NCBI RefSeq assembly: GCF_003269295.1
Contig: NZ_QLTT01000001.1
Span: 515,635-579,634, forward strand
Source: Lentzea atacamensis
GTDB taxonomy: Bacteria > Actinomycetota > Actinomycetes > Mycobacteriales > Pseudonocardiaceae
Length of the DNA stretch: 64,000 nt
Reading direction: 5' to 3'
Under the pieces are notes generated by a model that worked only from the letters and a program-made list of their open reading frames with translations, ran no database searches and was not told where the DNA came from. A program made the position numbers and the translations under genes. Positions 1 to 8,503 of the stretch are shown piece after piece (position 1 is the stretch's first letter; every line of letters starts with the position of its first letter).

Positions 1-564
1 CTGCCAGACGATCAGCGTCACGAGGATGCCGAACGTCGCCTCGCCGTCCGCGAACCACGTGTAGCCGCGGTACTGCTCGAAGCCGAGCGCGGTGAGAGCC
101 CAGTTCACGACGCCGAGCCGGGACTGGAAGAGCCACTGGAACACCGTGGTCGCCGCGATGATCGGCGTCGCCCAGGTGAGCACGAGCCCGCCCATCACCA
201 GCAGCCTGAGCCACTTGTTCAGCCGCACGAGGAGCAACGCGACCAATGTGGACAGCACCATGATCAGCACGACGTTGATCGCGGTGAACCACAGCGTTCT
301 TCTGACCACGCCCCAGAACTCGGGATCGGCGAGCACCCGCGCGTAGTTCGCGAGCCCGACGAACTCCGCGTCTCCGCGCACCAGCTGCGGCAGCCCGAAC
401 TCCTGCAGCGAGATGATCACGTTGCGGATCAGCGGGTACAGCAGCAGGTACGCGGTGGCGAGCAGCGTCGGCGCGATCAGCAGGTACGGCAGCACCACCC
501 GCTTGCGGCGTCGCGGTCCGGCCGGTGCGGTGGCGCGCACCGGCCGTTCGGCCAGCAACGTCAT
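1..564 (-). CDS. Sugar ABC transporter permease, MalF/DasB-type (3' end outside window)
   Basis: Inner-membrane permease subunit of a binding-protein-dependent carbohydrate importer. The 188 visible residues start MTLLAERPVR, followed by a basic stretch and a first membrane helix (about residues 24-44). Further hydrophobic helices lie near 90-115 and 120-140 and in the last visible stretch. The EAA loop that contacts the ATPase would lie beyond the window edge and is not seen. The start codon overlaps the stop of the upstream binding protein as ATGA (561-564), so the two are translationally coupled. By position it would be DasB in a dasABC-like operon; that assignment is inference. Confidence 0.85.
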   Translation of the reverse strand, partial: MTLLAERPVRATAPAGPRRRKRVVLPYLLIAPTLLATAYLLLYPLIRNVIISLQEFGLPQLVRGDAEFVGLANYARVLADPEFWGVVRRTLWFTAINVVLIMVLSTLVALLLVRLNKWLRLLVMGGLVLTWATPIIAATTVFQWLFQSRLGVVNWALTALGFEQYRGYTWFADGEATFGILVTLIVWQ

Positions 565-1796
565 TCGCCCGAGTTGAGCGCTTGGGTGATCACTTCGTCG
601 GCCTTGGCGGCCGCTGTCCCCGGATCGGCGCCGGTGAGAACCGCGGTCTGGAACTCCTTGATCGGGTTGCGAGCCTCGACCGCCGCCCACTTCGGCGAGT
701 TCGGGGTGGCGTGCCCGTTGGCCGCGCCAACAGCCATCGCCGCGGTGCCGGGATCGCCGCCGACCTCCTTGGCGAGCGACTTGCGGTTCGGCACGTAGTT
801 CATCGCCTTGGCCAGTTCGACCTGCCAATTCTCGCCGGTCAGCGCCTTCACCACCTCGTAGGCGCCGTCCTGGCGTTTCGCGGCGAGCGGGATGATCAGG
901 TCGGAGCCGCCGGTGAACACCGCACCGGGCTTGTCCGCGGTCTTGCCGGGAATCGGGAAGAACCCGATCTTGCCCTCGAGCTCCGGATTGGCCTTCGTGA
1001 CGAGCTTGGCCGCACCGGGCACCGCGATGAACTGCGCGACCTCGCCACCCGCCACGACGTCGGTCTGCTGCGGCTTGGCCTCGTCGGAGTCCTTCGGTCC
1101 GTCGCCCAGCGCCTGCAGCCTCTTGTAGAAGTCCATGCCCGCCAACGCCTCCGGCGTGTTGAGCGTGCCCTTCCACGTGCCACCGTCCTGCTCGGCGAGA
1201 TCGCCGCCCTCGTCCCAGATGAAGCCGGACAGCGCGTACCAGTTCTGGCCGGGCAGGTAGATGCCCTGCTGCTCGCCCTGGTCGAGCTTCGCGGTGGCGG
1301 CGAGCCACTCGTCGCGGGTCTTGGGCGGCGTGACCCCGGCGGCCTCGAACAGGTCCTTGCGGTAGATCACGACCCGGTTGGCCGCGTAGAACGGGATGCC
1401 GAACTGCTTGCCGTCCACCGCACCCGGTTCGGCCAGGCCCGGGATCCAGTCCTCGCCCTTGAGCTCGCTCTTCCTGCCGCTCAGGTCGGTGACGCCCTTG
1501 CTGGCCACGTACTGCGCCACCTGCGTGTTGCCGACCTCGATCACGTCGGGCGGATCGGTGCTGGCCAGCGCGCTGGTCACCTTCTGCGAGATGCCGTTCC
1601 ACTCCTGAATCTGGATCTTCAGGTCGAGGTTCGCGTGCTCCCGCTCGAACTCGCTCTCGAACTTGCCCACGAACTCGTCGGTGGCCGTGTCCTTCATGAG
1701 CCACACGGTGATCTCCTGCTTCTCACCTCCTCCCGCTTCCGCACCGCAGGCCGACAACGTGAGCGCCAGGACGAGCAGGACGGCGGAGCGCGACAC
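561..1796 (-). CDS. Lipoprotein sugar-binding protein, DasA-like
   Basis: Family 1 extracellular solute-binding protein of 411 aa, starting at GTG. The signal peptide ends in a lipobox-like LTLSAC at residues 12-17, so the mature protein should be membrane anchored at Cys17. After it come ITVWLMKD and a QEWNGISQKVTSAL stretch with DPPDVIEVGNTQ, which resembles the N,N'-diacetylchitobiose binder DasA of Streptomyces. It captures an oligosaccharide, probably a chitin-derived one, and delivers it to the permease with which it overlaps by 4 nt. A GntR/UTRA regulator lies divergently, as in dasR-dasABC. The substrate is inferred from similarity and layout, not proven. Confidence 0.85.
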   Translation of the reverse strand: MSRSAVLLVLALTLSACGAEAGGGEKQEITVWLMKDTATDEFVGKFESEFEREHANLDLKIQIQEWNGISQKVTSALASTDPPDVIEVGNTQVAQYVASKGVTDLSGRKSELKGEDWIPGLAEPGAVDGKQFGIPFYAANRVVIYRKDLFEAAGVTPPKTRDEWLAATAKLDQGEQQGIYLPGQNWYALSGFIWDEGGDLAEQDGGTWKGTLNTPEALAGMDFYKRLQALGDGPKDSDEAKPQQTDVVAGGEVAQFIAVPGAAKLVTKANPELEGKIGFFPIPGKTADKPGAVFTGGSDLIIPLAAKRQDGAYEVVKALTGENWQVELAKAMNYVPNRKSLAKEVGGDPGTAAMAVGAANGHATPNSPKWAAVEARNPIKEFQTAVLTGADPGTAAAKADEVITQALNSGE

Positions 1797-1817
1797 GACT
1801 CACCTCTCACCGGGATA

Positions 1818-1831
1818 TGACCAATTGGTCA
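1818..1831. promoter_or_regulatory. Perfect 14-bp palindrome upstream of the binding-protein gene
   Basis: TGACCAATTGGTCA is fully self-complementary and starts 22 bp upstream of the binding-protein start codon. Its TGGTC/GACCA half sites are the same words found in DasR boxes but in everted order. It is a plausible operator or promoter element for the transporter operon. Confidence 0.5.
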
Positions 1832-1852
1832 GGTCTGCTGGAGTGGTGTAGA

Positions 1853-1870
1853 AAGTGGCATAGACCACTT
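1853..1870. promoter_or_regulatory. Probable dre (DasR-type) operator
   Basis: AGTGGCATAGACCACT (1854-1869) agrees with the DasR-responsive element consensus AGTGGTCTAGACCACT at 14 of 16 positions. The flanking A and T extend the arms to AAGTGG/CCACTT. A weaker overlapping copy begins at 1842 (AGTGGTGTAGAAAG). It lies between the divergent GntR/UTRA regulator and the binding-protein gene, where DasR sites sit in Streptomyces. Confidence 0.65.
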
Positions 1871-1898
1871 CTCAGGTCAAGCCCCAGGCTGGACGCGT

Positions 1899-1910
1899 GA
1901 GAGCGCTCTC
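1899..1910. promoter_or_regulatory. LacI-type palindrome GAGAGCGCTCTC
   Basis: A perfect 12-bp palindrome with the GAGCGCTC core typical of actinobacterial LacI-family sugar regulators (CebR boxes are TGGGAGCGCTCCCA). It lies in the leader of the GntR regulator, 66 bp upstream of its ATG. The only LacI gene in this window (37.8 kb) has different operators, so the protein that binds here would be encoded elsewhere. Confidence 0.4.
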
Positions 1911-1924
1911 GATCTTGCGCCAGG

Positions 1925-1937
1925 TGGTTACTTACCA
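1925..1937. promoter_or_regulatory. Inverted repeat TGGT-N5-ACCA before the GntR gene
   Basis: TGGTTACTTACCA carries the DasR-like half sites TGGT and ACCA with a slightly wide spacer and runs on into ACCAGT. It lies 39 bp before the preferred ATG (1976) of the GntR gene and just before an alternative ATG at 1943. It could be an autoregulatory site. Confidence 0.35.
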
Positions 1938-1975
1938 GTGGTATGCGATACTGGCCGCCGACGAAGCGGAGAGGC

Positions 1976-2740
1976 ATGGGCGAAGCGATCCTCAAACGCG
2001 AGCGGGTCCGCGACCACCTGCTCGAGCTCATCGAGACCCACCCGGCGGGAGCCCCGATCCCCGCCGAACGCGTGCTGTGCCAGCAGCTCTCGGTGTCCCG
2101 CCCCACCGTCCGCTCGGCCGTGGAGGAACTGGTCAACACGGGCCTGCTGGTCCGCCAGCACGGCCGCGGCACGTTCGTGGCGCGCGCCAAGATCACCCAG
2201 GAGATGGTGTCCGGCACCGGCTCCATGTCGCTGCCGCAGGCCGGCGGCACCTGGGAGTCGCGCGTGCTCGAACACGCCCGCATCCCGGCCGGTGCGCGCG
2301 TCGGGCGCCGGCTGCGCCTCTCCCCCGCCGCCGAGATCCACTACATCGCGCGGCTGCGGCTCGTGGACGGGGAGCCGATGGCGCTGGAGTACCTGCACGT
2401 GCCCGCTTTCGTCGCCCCGGGGTTGACGTTGCACGACATGGAGTCCGGGGACTTCTACGAACGGCTGCGTGAGCACGGGGTGCACGTTCTCGAGGCGGTG
2501 CAGTCGATCGAGCCCACGGTGACCAACGAGTCCGAGGCGGCTCTGCTCTCGGTGCCCGTGCTGGCGCCGGCGCTGCTGTTCGAGCGGCTGACGACGGATG
2601 CCGAGGGACGGCAGGTGGAGTACGTGCACTCGATCTACCGGGGTGACCGGTATCGGATCGTGTCGCGGCTGACGCTGGGAGACTCGCCGCGCAACACGGT
2701 TGACGTGCAGGCCAGGGTGGGCAACGACCCGTTGGCGTAA
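1976..2740 (+). CDS. GntR/HutC-family regulator with UTRA domain, DasR-like
   Basis: Transcription factor of 254 aa. The N-terminal winged helix covers about residues 3-70, with PAERVLCQQLSVSRPTVRSAVEEL and the GRGTFVA wing. The UTRA effector-binding domain (about 90-245) has MALEYLHVPA, VTNESEAALLSVP and the closing VEYVHSIYRGDRYRIVSRL, close to DasR (VEWVRSVYRGDRYKFVARL). The UTRA domain usually binds phosphorylated sugars such as GlcN-6-P. It is divergent from a dasA-like gene and flanked by dre-like sites, so it probably represses that operon and itself. An in-frame ATG at 1943 would add 11 residues, but 1976 fits the family N-terminus better. Confidence 0.85.
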   Translation: MGEAILKRERVRDHLLELIETHPAGAPIPAERVLCQQLSVSRPTVRSAVEELVNTGLLVRQHGRGTFVARAKITQEMVSGTGSMSLPQAGGTWESRVLEHARIPAGARVGRRLRLSPAAEIHYIARLRLVDGEPMALEYLHVPAFVAPGLTLHDMESGDFYERLREHGVHVLEAVQSIEPTVTNESEAALLSVPVLAPALLFERLTTDAEGRQVEYVHSIYRGDRYRIVSRLTLGDSPRNTVDVQARVGNDPLA

Positions 2741-2742
2741 CA

Positions 2743-2768
2743 CCGGGTGGCCCCGCGGGGCCACCCGG
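2743..2768. terminator. GC-rich 26-bp palindrome between convergent genes
   Basis: A perfect inverted repeat with arms CCGGGTGGCCCC and GGGGCCACCCGG lies exactly between the stop of the GntR gene (2740) and the stop of the convergent secreted-protein gene (2780). There is no U-tract, as is common in high-GC actinobacteria. It is most likely a bidirectional terminator. Confidence 0.65.
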
Positions 2769-2779
2769 CGGCACCCTGG

Positions 2780-3796
2780 TTACCGGTACGGCACCGCGAA
2801 GATGTGGCTCATGTCCGAGTCGTGCGTGGAAGTAGACCCGCGCGAGTCGGTCAGGTTCAGCGCGGTCCCCTGAATCCCGCCGGTCTCCCCACCCAGCCAC
2901 TGCACCAGCACGTAGGCGTTGACCCGCGGAATGCACCCGTCCCCGGTGCGCACCTCGAAGTTCGGCTTGTGCAGCGGCACAACGATGTGGTGCACGTAGT
3001 AAGGCACATCAACGGTCGCGGAAGCAGTCGAGTCCTGGTGGCACACCGACCCGTCGGCCTTCCACTGGTTGACCAAGAGCGTGAACCGGGCCCGCGAGGA
3101 CTTCGCCTTGTCGCACGAGCTGTTGGGATGGCAGACCATGTACTCGTTGTCCCCGAACACGCTCAGCCCCTTGACGCCCGGCGCCAGGTCGAACACGGGC
3201 AGCAACGGCTCACGGGCGTCGGGGTTCGACGTGTTCAGGTGGATCACGCCCTGCGAGGTGCTCTTCTGCAGAGCCTCGCCACGCGTGTCGTTCTCGACCG
3301 ACGTGTTGGCGAACCGCATCGACCCGCCGGCCAGGTACACGGTCGAGTTCTCGTAGCCGAGAGACGCCGTCCGCAGGTACGCCGTGCAGGTGACGTCAGC
3401 GGCGACGCCCGGATGCACGAGGAAGCGGGTCGTCAGCGTGACGTCCTCCCACTCCGGTTGCGTGCCGCCCTTCTTGTAGACGTTCTGCCCCATCACCATG
3501 TTCTTGCTGCCGCCCGCCCACCTGCAGACGACCTCGTTGTCGAACAGCGTGCGGATCGTCGCCGAGTTCACCCGCATCACCGAGACGATGTAGGCGGTCT
3601 GCGTGCTGCTCATGCGCAGCGAGACCTGGCCGAGCTCGACGACGTTCTGGTCGGAGGAACCGTCGCGCGGAACACCGGGCCCCAGCACGCTCCTGGGCTC
3701 GAAGCCGACGCTCGTCGAGGCCGCGGCGGTGGGGACGTGCACGACGGCCACCAGCACGGTGGTCAGAACGGCCAGCAAGGACAGCGCTCTTCTCAT
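2780..3796 (-). CDS. Secreted protein of unknown function
   Basis: Protein of 338 aa starting MRRALSLLAVLTTVLVAVVH, a clear Sec signal peptide with probable cleavage after TAAAS near residue 27. The mature part is soluble and rich in Ser/Thr/Val. It has several cysteines (VVCRWAGG, VTCTAYLR, MVCHPNSSC, SVCHQDS, DGCIPRV), suggesting disulfides and an extracellular beta-rich fold. I recognise no catalytic motif and assign no enzyme activity. It is monocistronic, converging on the GntR gene across a hairpin. The downstream SGNH hydrolase is on the same strand, 43 bp upstream of this start, and might share a transcript. Confidence 0.75.
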   Translation of the reverse strand: MRRALSLLAVLTTVLVAVVHVPTAAASTSVGFEPRSVLGPGVPRDGSSDQNVVELGQVSLRMSSTQTAYIVSVMRVNSATIRTLFDNEVVCRWAGGSKNMVMGQNVYKKGGTQPEWEDVTLTTRFLVHPGVAADVTCTAYLRTASLGYENSTVYLAGGSMRFANTSVENDTRGEALQKSTSQGVIHLNTSNPDAREPLLPVFDLAPGVKGLSVFGDNEYMVCHPNSSCDKAKSSRARFTLLVNQWKADGSVCHQDSTASATVDVPYYVHHIVVPLHKPNFEVRTGDGCIPRVNAYVLVQWLGGETGGIQGTALNLTDSRGSTSTHDSDMSHIFAVPYR

Positions 3797-3839
3797 GCCG
3801 TCCTGCCTAGCAGGCCGCTCTACACGTCCCCTACACGCC

Positions 3840-5036
3840 TCACAACCGGCGTAGATCGACCGCCTCCGCCATCGCCCGGTAGCCCGCGTCGTTGGGGTGC
3901 AGGTGGTCGCCGGAGTCGAACGAAGGCCGCAGGACCTCAGGGTCGGACGGGTCGCGCAGCGCCGAGTCGAAGTCCGCCACGCCGTCGAAGATGCCCGCGG
4001 TCCGGATGAACGAGTTGACCTCCAGACGGATCGACTCGCGCTCGGGCGTGTAGGTCCGCCACCCCTTCCACGGTGCGATCGTGCCGGCGACGACCCGGAC
4101 ACCAGCGGCGTGGCTTCGTTCCACCACCTGCCGCAAAGCCATGATCAGCTGGGCGGCGGGCACCGAGTTCTGGATGTCGTTGATGCCCTCCATCAGCACG
4201 ATCGTGCGGACTCCCGCCCTGGTCAGGGCGTCGCGGTCGAGGCGGGCGAGGCCGTTGGGGCCTGCGGTGGCGCTGGTGCCCTGGCTGGCCAGCCGGTTGG
4301 CGCTGATGCCCGCGTTCAGCACGCCGGACCGCAGTGCCGCGGGACGCTTCATCAGCCGGTCGAACAGCTGGTCCGGCCAGCGCAGGTTGGCGCCCCGCGT
4401 CGACCAGGCGCCGTCGGTGATCGAGTCGCCGAACGCCACCACCGCGCCACGGGCCTGCGAGGAGCGCACCTCGACACCGCTGACGTAGTGGAACGAGGTC
4501 GTGGCCGCGGCGAAGGGCGTGCCGGTCCCGTCCGAGGCGTGATCGCCGGTGGCGAAGTAGTTCGAGCGGTAGGCCTGCGGGTGGTACGTCGCGGGACCGG
4601 ACTCGGAAGGCGTGTAGACGGTGACGGCGAGGTCGGCGTCCGGCGGCACGGTCAGCGTGACGGCGTCGCTCACCACCTCCGCGCCCGGCGGGATCGTCAC
4701 CGACGGCACGCCGCCGAACGTCACCTCGCGCATCGTGAGAGGCACGATGCCGGCGTCCCCCGTGGACAGCGCCACCGTCACGTGGCCCATCAGGACCGGC
4801 GCGGTGCCGAAGGCGTTCGACAGCCGCACACGCGCCGCCTCGCCGCCGATGCTCGTGTGGACGACGTTGCGGATCGTCTTGTTCGGATGACCTGTGTCGG
4901 TCCCGGCCTGGGCACTGGCGGGCGCCGCCTGCCACGAGCCGATCCACTCCGGCGCGTGCCGGGAGGCCTCCGAAGCCGACGAGCCACCGACAACGAGTGC
5001 GAGCACCAGGCTCGCCAAGCCGACTTTCGCGGACAT
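3840..5036 (-). CDS. Secreted SGNH/GDSL-family hydrolase
   Basis: Exported esterase/lipase-like enzyme of 398 aa with a signal peptide (MSAKVGLASLVLALVVGG). The N-terminal half (about 30-190) is the beta-rich extension seen in actinobacterial SGNH proteins beginning EWIGSWQAAP. The SGNH core starts at VVAFGDSITDGAWS, where Ser is the nucleophile of block I. It continues with NAGISANRL (block II Gly), LMEGINDIQ (block III Asn), and ends with DSGDHLHPNDAGYRAMAEA, which holds the catalytic Asp-x-x-His. All four blocks are intact, so it should be active. The substrate, an acyl or acetyl ester, cannot be read from the sequence. Confidence 0.9.
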   Translation of the reverse strand: MSAKVGLASLVLALVVGGSSASEASRHAPEWIGSWQAAPASAQAGTDTGHPNKTIRNVVHTSIGGEAARVRLSNAFGTAPVLMGHVTVALSTGDAGIVPLTMREVTFGGVPSVTIPPGAEVVSDAVTLTVPPDADLAVTVYTPSESGPATYHPQAYRSNYFATGDHASDGTGTPFAAATTSFHYVSGVEVRSSQARGAVVAFGDSITDGAWSTRGANLRWPDQLFDRLMKRPAALRSGVLNAGISANRLASQGTSATAGPNGLARLDRDALTRAGVRTIVLMEGINDIQNSVPAAQLIMALRQVVERSHAAGVRVVAGTIAPWKGWRTYTPERESIRLEVNSFIRTAGIFDGVADFDSALRDPSDPEVLRPSFDSGDHLHPNDAGYRAMAEAVDLRRL

Positions 5037-5079
5037 GCCACCACCCTCTGGCCGTGGCGGCGGCGAAGATCACGGTAGC

Positions 5080-6777
5080 TCATGCGGTGAAGCGGGCGGC
5101 CTCGCCGTCGATGAAGATCTGGGCGCGTTCGAGGGTGTGCGAGCCGTAGGTGCCGCCCGCGCGGGCGTCCAGCAACGCGTTCTGCTGCGCGTCCATCATC
5201 AGGCGTTGCAGCTCGCGGCGCTGGTTCAGGTGGCTGTCCGGGTCCTGTTCGGTCAGCATCCTCTCGATGGCCTCTGCGGTCGCGCCGCTGCGTTCGCGTG
5301 CCTGTTCGAGCAGCTCCGGGTCGAACGGTTTGCCGTTCTCGCGGACGAGCGCCGGACTCTCCAGCAACGCGCGCGTGGCGGCGATCAGCTCACCTGCGAG
5401 CCGCGCGTACTCACGGCGTGAGTGCTCCTCGTCGTTGCCGCGGATGCCCAGCCGGCGGATCACCAGCGGCAGCGAGCCGCCCTGCACGACCAGGGTGACG
5501 ATCGCGACGGTGAACGCGATCAGGATCAGCTCGGCGCGGTGCGGCACGTCGGTCGGCAGCGACTGGGCGGCCGCCAGCGTGACGACACCGCGCATGCCCG
5601 ACCAGGCGAGCACCACGCCGCCGCGCCAGCCGAGGCCTTCGCTGGCGTAGAAGTTGACGTCGGCCTGACGCCGTTGGAGGGCACGGGTGGCGCGGTCGAA
5701 GCGTTCCTCGCCGCCGGGGCGCGGGCCGCGCGCGGTGAAGCGGTCGACCAGCGTCTCGATCTTGCCGGTGAGGCGGTCCGCGCGGCGTTGCTGGTGGCGC
5801 AGCAGGGCGATCAGCGGGATCACGAACGCCACGCGCAGCACGACCAGCGCGGCGGTGGCCAGCAGGCCGGCGACGAGTGCCCTGGCCAGGCCGTCGTCCA
5901 CGGCGCCGACGACCGAGGTCAGCTCGAAGCCCATCAGCAGGAAGACGCCGTTCTCCAGCAGCAGCTGGATCGTGCGCCAGTTGGTGCGCTCGGAGATGCG
6001 GTCGTGCGCGGTGAACCGCTTCGCGCTCTGGTGGCCGGTGATCAGGCCCGCCGTGACGACCGCGATCACACCGGACGCGTGCACCTCCTCCGCCGGGATG
6101 AACGCGAGGAACGGCACCACGAACGAGATCGCGGTCGTCAGCACCGGCTGCCCCTGGATGCGCGACCGCACCCACACGGACACCACCCCGACGAATGCCC
6201 CGATCACGATGCCCAACGAGACGGCGCGCGCGAAGTCGCCGAGCGCGCTGCCGAACGAGACGGTGGCGGTGATCGCGACGATGGCGGTGCGCAGCAGCAC
6301 GAGCGCCGTGGCGTCGTTGACCAGCCCCTCACCTTCGAGGATGGTGACGAGCCGCGGCGGCAACCCGAGCCGCTTGCCGATCGAGGTGGCCGCGACCGCG
6401 TCCGGCGGGCTGATCACCGCGCCGAGCGCGAACGCGGTCGCGAACCCGATGTCCGGCAACAGCCACCAGATCAGCAGCCCTGTCCCGAACGCCGACCCCA
6501 CCACCAGCAGCACCGACAGCGCCCCGATGGCCTTGAAGTCGCGCCTGAAGTCCACGACCGGCACGTTCACCGCCGCCGAGTACAGGATCGGCGGCAGCAC
6601 GAGCCCGAGAATCCACTCCGGCTCCACGAAGACGTGCGGCGCGCCGGGCAGCTGACTGCACCCCATGCCGACGATCACGAGCAGCACGGGCGCCGCCACG
6701 CCCAGCTTCGGAGCGGCCCACGACACCGCCACGATGATCAGCACGGCCGCGACGGCGAGCAACGCCAGTTCCTGCAT
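5080..6777 (-). CDS. Na+/H+ antiporter, CPA1 family
   Basis: Integral membrane monovalent cation/proton antiporter of 565 aa. The first 390 residues hold about 12 hydrophobic helices. Family signatures are FALGAVISPPDAVAATSI and EGEGLVNDATALVL, the latter with the conserved Asp expected in ion exchange. A helix-breaking region RGVVTLAAAQSLP comes late in the membrane domain. The last 150 residues are hydrophilic and charged (EEHSRREYARLAGELIAATR), a cytoplasmic tail common in actinobacterial CPA1 proteins. It probably exports Na+ for pH and salt homeostasis. It stands alone between two unrelated genes on the same strand. Confidence 0.9.
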   Translation of the reverse strand: MQELALLAVAAVLIIVAVSWAAPKLGVAAPVLLVIVGMGCSQLPGAPHVFVEPEWILGLVLPPILYSAAVNVPVVDFRRDFKAIGALSVLLVVGSAFGTGLLIWWLLPDIGFATAFALGAVISPPDAVAATSIGKRLGLPPRLVTILEGEGLVNDATALVLLRTAIVAITATVSFGSALGDFARAVSLGIVIGAFVGVVSVWVRSRIQGQPVLTTAISFVVPFLAFIPAEEVHASGVIAVVTAGLITGHQSAKRFTAHDRISERTNWRTIQLLLENGVFLLMGFELTSVVGAVDDGLARALVAGLLATAALVVLRVAFVIPLIALLRHQQRRADRLTGKIETLVDRFTARGPRPGGEERFDRATRALQRRQADVNFYASEGLGWRGGVVLAWSGMRGVVTLAAAQSLPTDVPHRAELILIAFTVAIVTLVVQGGSLPLVIRRLGIRGNDEEHSRREYARLAGELIAATRALLESPALVRENGKPFDPELLEQARERSGATAEAIERMLTEQDPDSHLNQRRELQRLMMDAQQNALLDARAGGTYGSHTLERAQIFIDGEAARFTA

Positions 6778-6814
6778 GACGTGCAGTTTGTCGGACGAGA
6801 ACGGATCTTGCGCG

Positions 6815-8425
6815 TCAGGCCTGGGCCGGCAGCACGTGGCGTCCGTCGCGGTCCGTGCTCAGGCACAGCGAGCAGATCGTGCCGCCCAGCGCGCTGGCCG
6901 TCATGTCCGGCCGCTCGTAGGACTCACCGCACACCACGCAGTCGTACGGCGTACCGCTCGGGTTGCCGTCGGCGTCGAGCACCGGCTCGTCGATGCCGTC
7001 GTCGGTGCGGCGCAGGTAGAAGCGGCCTCGGGTGAGCACCGCGAGCAACGGCGTCAGCACGATGGGGATGCCGACGGCGACCAGTGGCGAGTACGGCTGG
7101 ATCGCGGCGCCGAAGAGTCCGAAGTAGACGGAGATGGAGAGGATCGACGACGCGAGGAACGACCCGACGCCGACCGGGTTGACCGCGTAGAGCATGCCGC
7201 GGCGGAACTCCGGCTGCTTCGGCGACAGCCTCAGCACGTACTTGTTGATCGCGATGTCCGTCGCCACGGTCACGACCCACGCCATGGCGCAGTTGGAGTA
7301 GAAGCTCAGCAGCTTGTTCAGGAAGCTGAACATGTCCGCCTCCATCAGCACCAGCGCGATCGCGAGGTTCACCAGCACGAACACCAGCCGCCCCGGATAC
7401 CGCCTGGTGACGCGCGTGAACGAGTTCGTCCAGGCCAGCGAGCCCGAGTAGGCGTTGGTGACGTTGATCTTCACCTGGCTGAGCACCACCAGCACCAGCG
7501 CCAGCGGCACGACCAGCCACGGCGGCATGAACTGCTTGAACACACCGGTGAACTGCTCGATCGGTTCGATCGCGGCCACCGCACCCACCGCGTCGAGCAC
7601 GTAGACCGCCATGAACACGCCGATCGCCTGCTTGAGCGCCCCGAACACCACCCAGCCCGGTCCGGCGAGGATCGTCGCGGTCCACCACGCTCGCCGGTTC
7701 TCGCCGGTCCGCGGCGGCATGAACCGCAGGTAGTCGATCTGCTCCCCGATCTGCGCCATCAACGAAAGGCACACGCCGGCACCCAGCATCACCGCGGCCG
7801 TGCTCACACCCTTGTCCCCGTAGGCGAGCCAGCGGCTCACCGAGTCCGGGTCCGCGATCACCAGGTACAGCAGCGGCGCGACCATCAGCAGCAGCCACAA
7901 CGGGTTCGTCCAGCTCTGCAGCTTGGCCAGCACCCTCATCCCGTAGATCACCAGCGGGATGATCACCAGCGTCGAGGCCAGGTACCCCAGCCACAGCGGC
8001 AGTCCCAGCGCGTACCGCAGGCCCTGCGCCATGATCGAGCCTTCGAGCGCGAAGAAGATGAACGTGAAGCTCGCGAAGATGACGCTCGTGAGCACCGACC
8101 CGTAGTAGCCGAACCCGGAGCCGCGGGTGATCAGGTCGAGGTCGATGTTGTACCGGGCCGCGTAGTAGGCCAGCGGAAACCCGGTCACGAAGATCACGAT
8201 CGCCGCGAACGCGATGGCCAGCAACGCGTTCCCGGTGCCGTGCGTGAGCCCGATCCCGGCGCCGATCGAGAAGTCCGCCATGTAGGCGATCCCGCCCAGC
8301 GCCGACGCCCCGACCACCGAGGGCGTCCAGCGCCGGTACGTGCGCGGCGCGAACCGCAGGGTGTAGTCCTCGAGCGTCTCCTTGGACGCTTCACGGGACG
8401 GCGCTCGCACCTCGTCAACGGTCAT
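6815..8425 (-). CDS. NCS1-family nucleobase/allantoin-type permease with C-terminal Cys knuckles
   Basis: Nucleobase:cation symporter-1 protein of 536 aa with about 12 predicted helices. YTLRFAPRTYRRWTPSVVG precedes helix 1, and GAGIGLTHGTGNALLAIAFA and YNIDLDLITRGSGFGYYGS are typical of the family. It imports a purine, pyrimidine, hydantoin or similar compound with a cation; the exact substrate is unknown. The last 60 residues are unusual: a cytoplasmic tail with CVVCGES and, about 20 residues later, CSLC, forming a CxxC...CxxC zinc-ribbon-like knuckle. No catabolic genes lie next to it. Confidence 0.85.
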   Translation of the reverse strand: MTVDEVRAPSREASKETLEDYTLRFAPRTYRRWTPSVVGASALGGIAYMADFSIGAGIGLTHGTGNALLAIAFAAIVIFVTGFPLAYYAARYNIDLDLITRGSGFGYYGSVLTSVIFASFTFIFFALEGSIMAQGLRYALGLPLWLGYLASTLVIIPLVIYGMRVLAKLQSWTNPLWLLLMVAPLLYLVIADPDSVSRWLAYGDKGVSTAAVMLGAGVCLSLMAQIGEQIDYLRFMPPRTGENRRAWWTATILAGPGWVVFGALKQAIGVFMAVYVLDAVGAVAAIEPIEQFTGVFKQFMPPWLVVPLALVLVVLSQVKINVTNAYSGSLAWTNSFTRVTRRYPGRLVFVLVNLAIALVLMEADMFSFLNKLLSFYSNCAMAWVVTVATDIAINKYVLRLSPKQPEFRRGMLYAVNPVGVGSFLASSILSISVYFGLFGAAIQPYSPLVAVGIPIVLTPLLAVLTRGRFYLRRTDDGIDEPVLDADGNPSGTPYDCVVCGESYERPDMTASALGGTICSLCLSTDRDGRHVLPAQA

Positions 8426-8503
8426 GAGCCGTGACGCTAGGAACGCCGCGTTTCAGTCGATCACCACCTGTGTGACGACCACGTGACGCTACCGTCTGCG
8501 GTC

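Noticed and set aside
525..1820. Long plus-strand open frame antisense to the binding-protein gene
   Set aside because: It is Arg/Gly/His-rich with no domain, and the minus-strand frame has a signal peptide and family motifs. Such shadows are common at this GC content.
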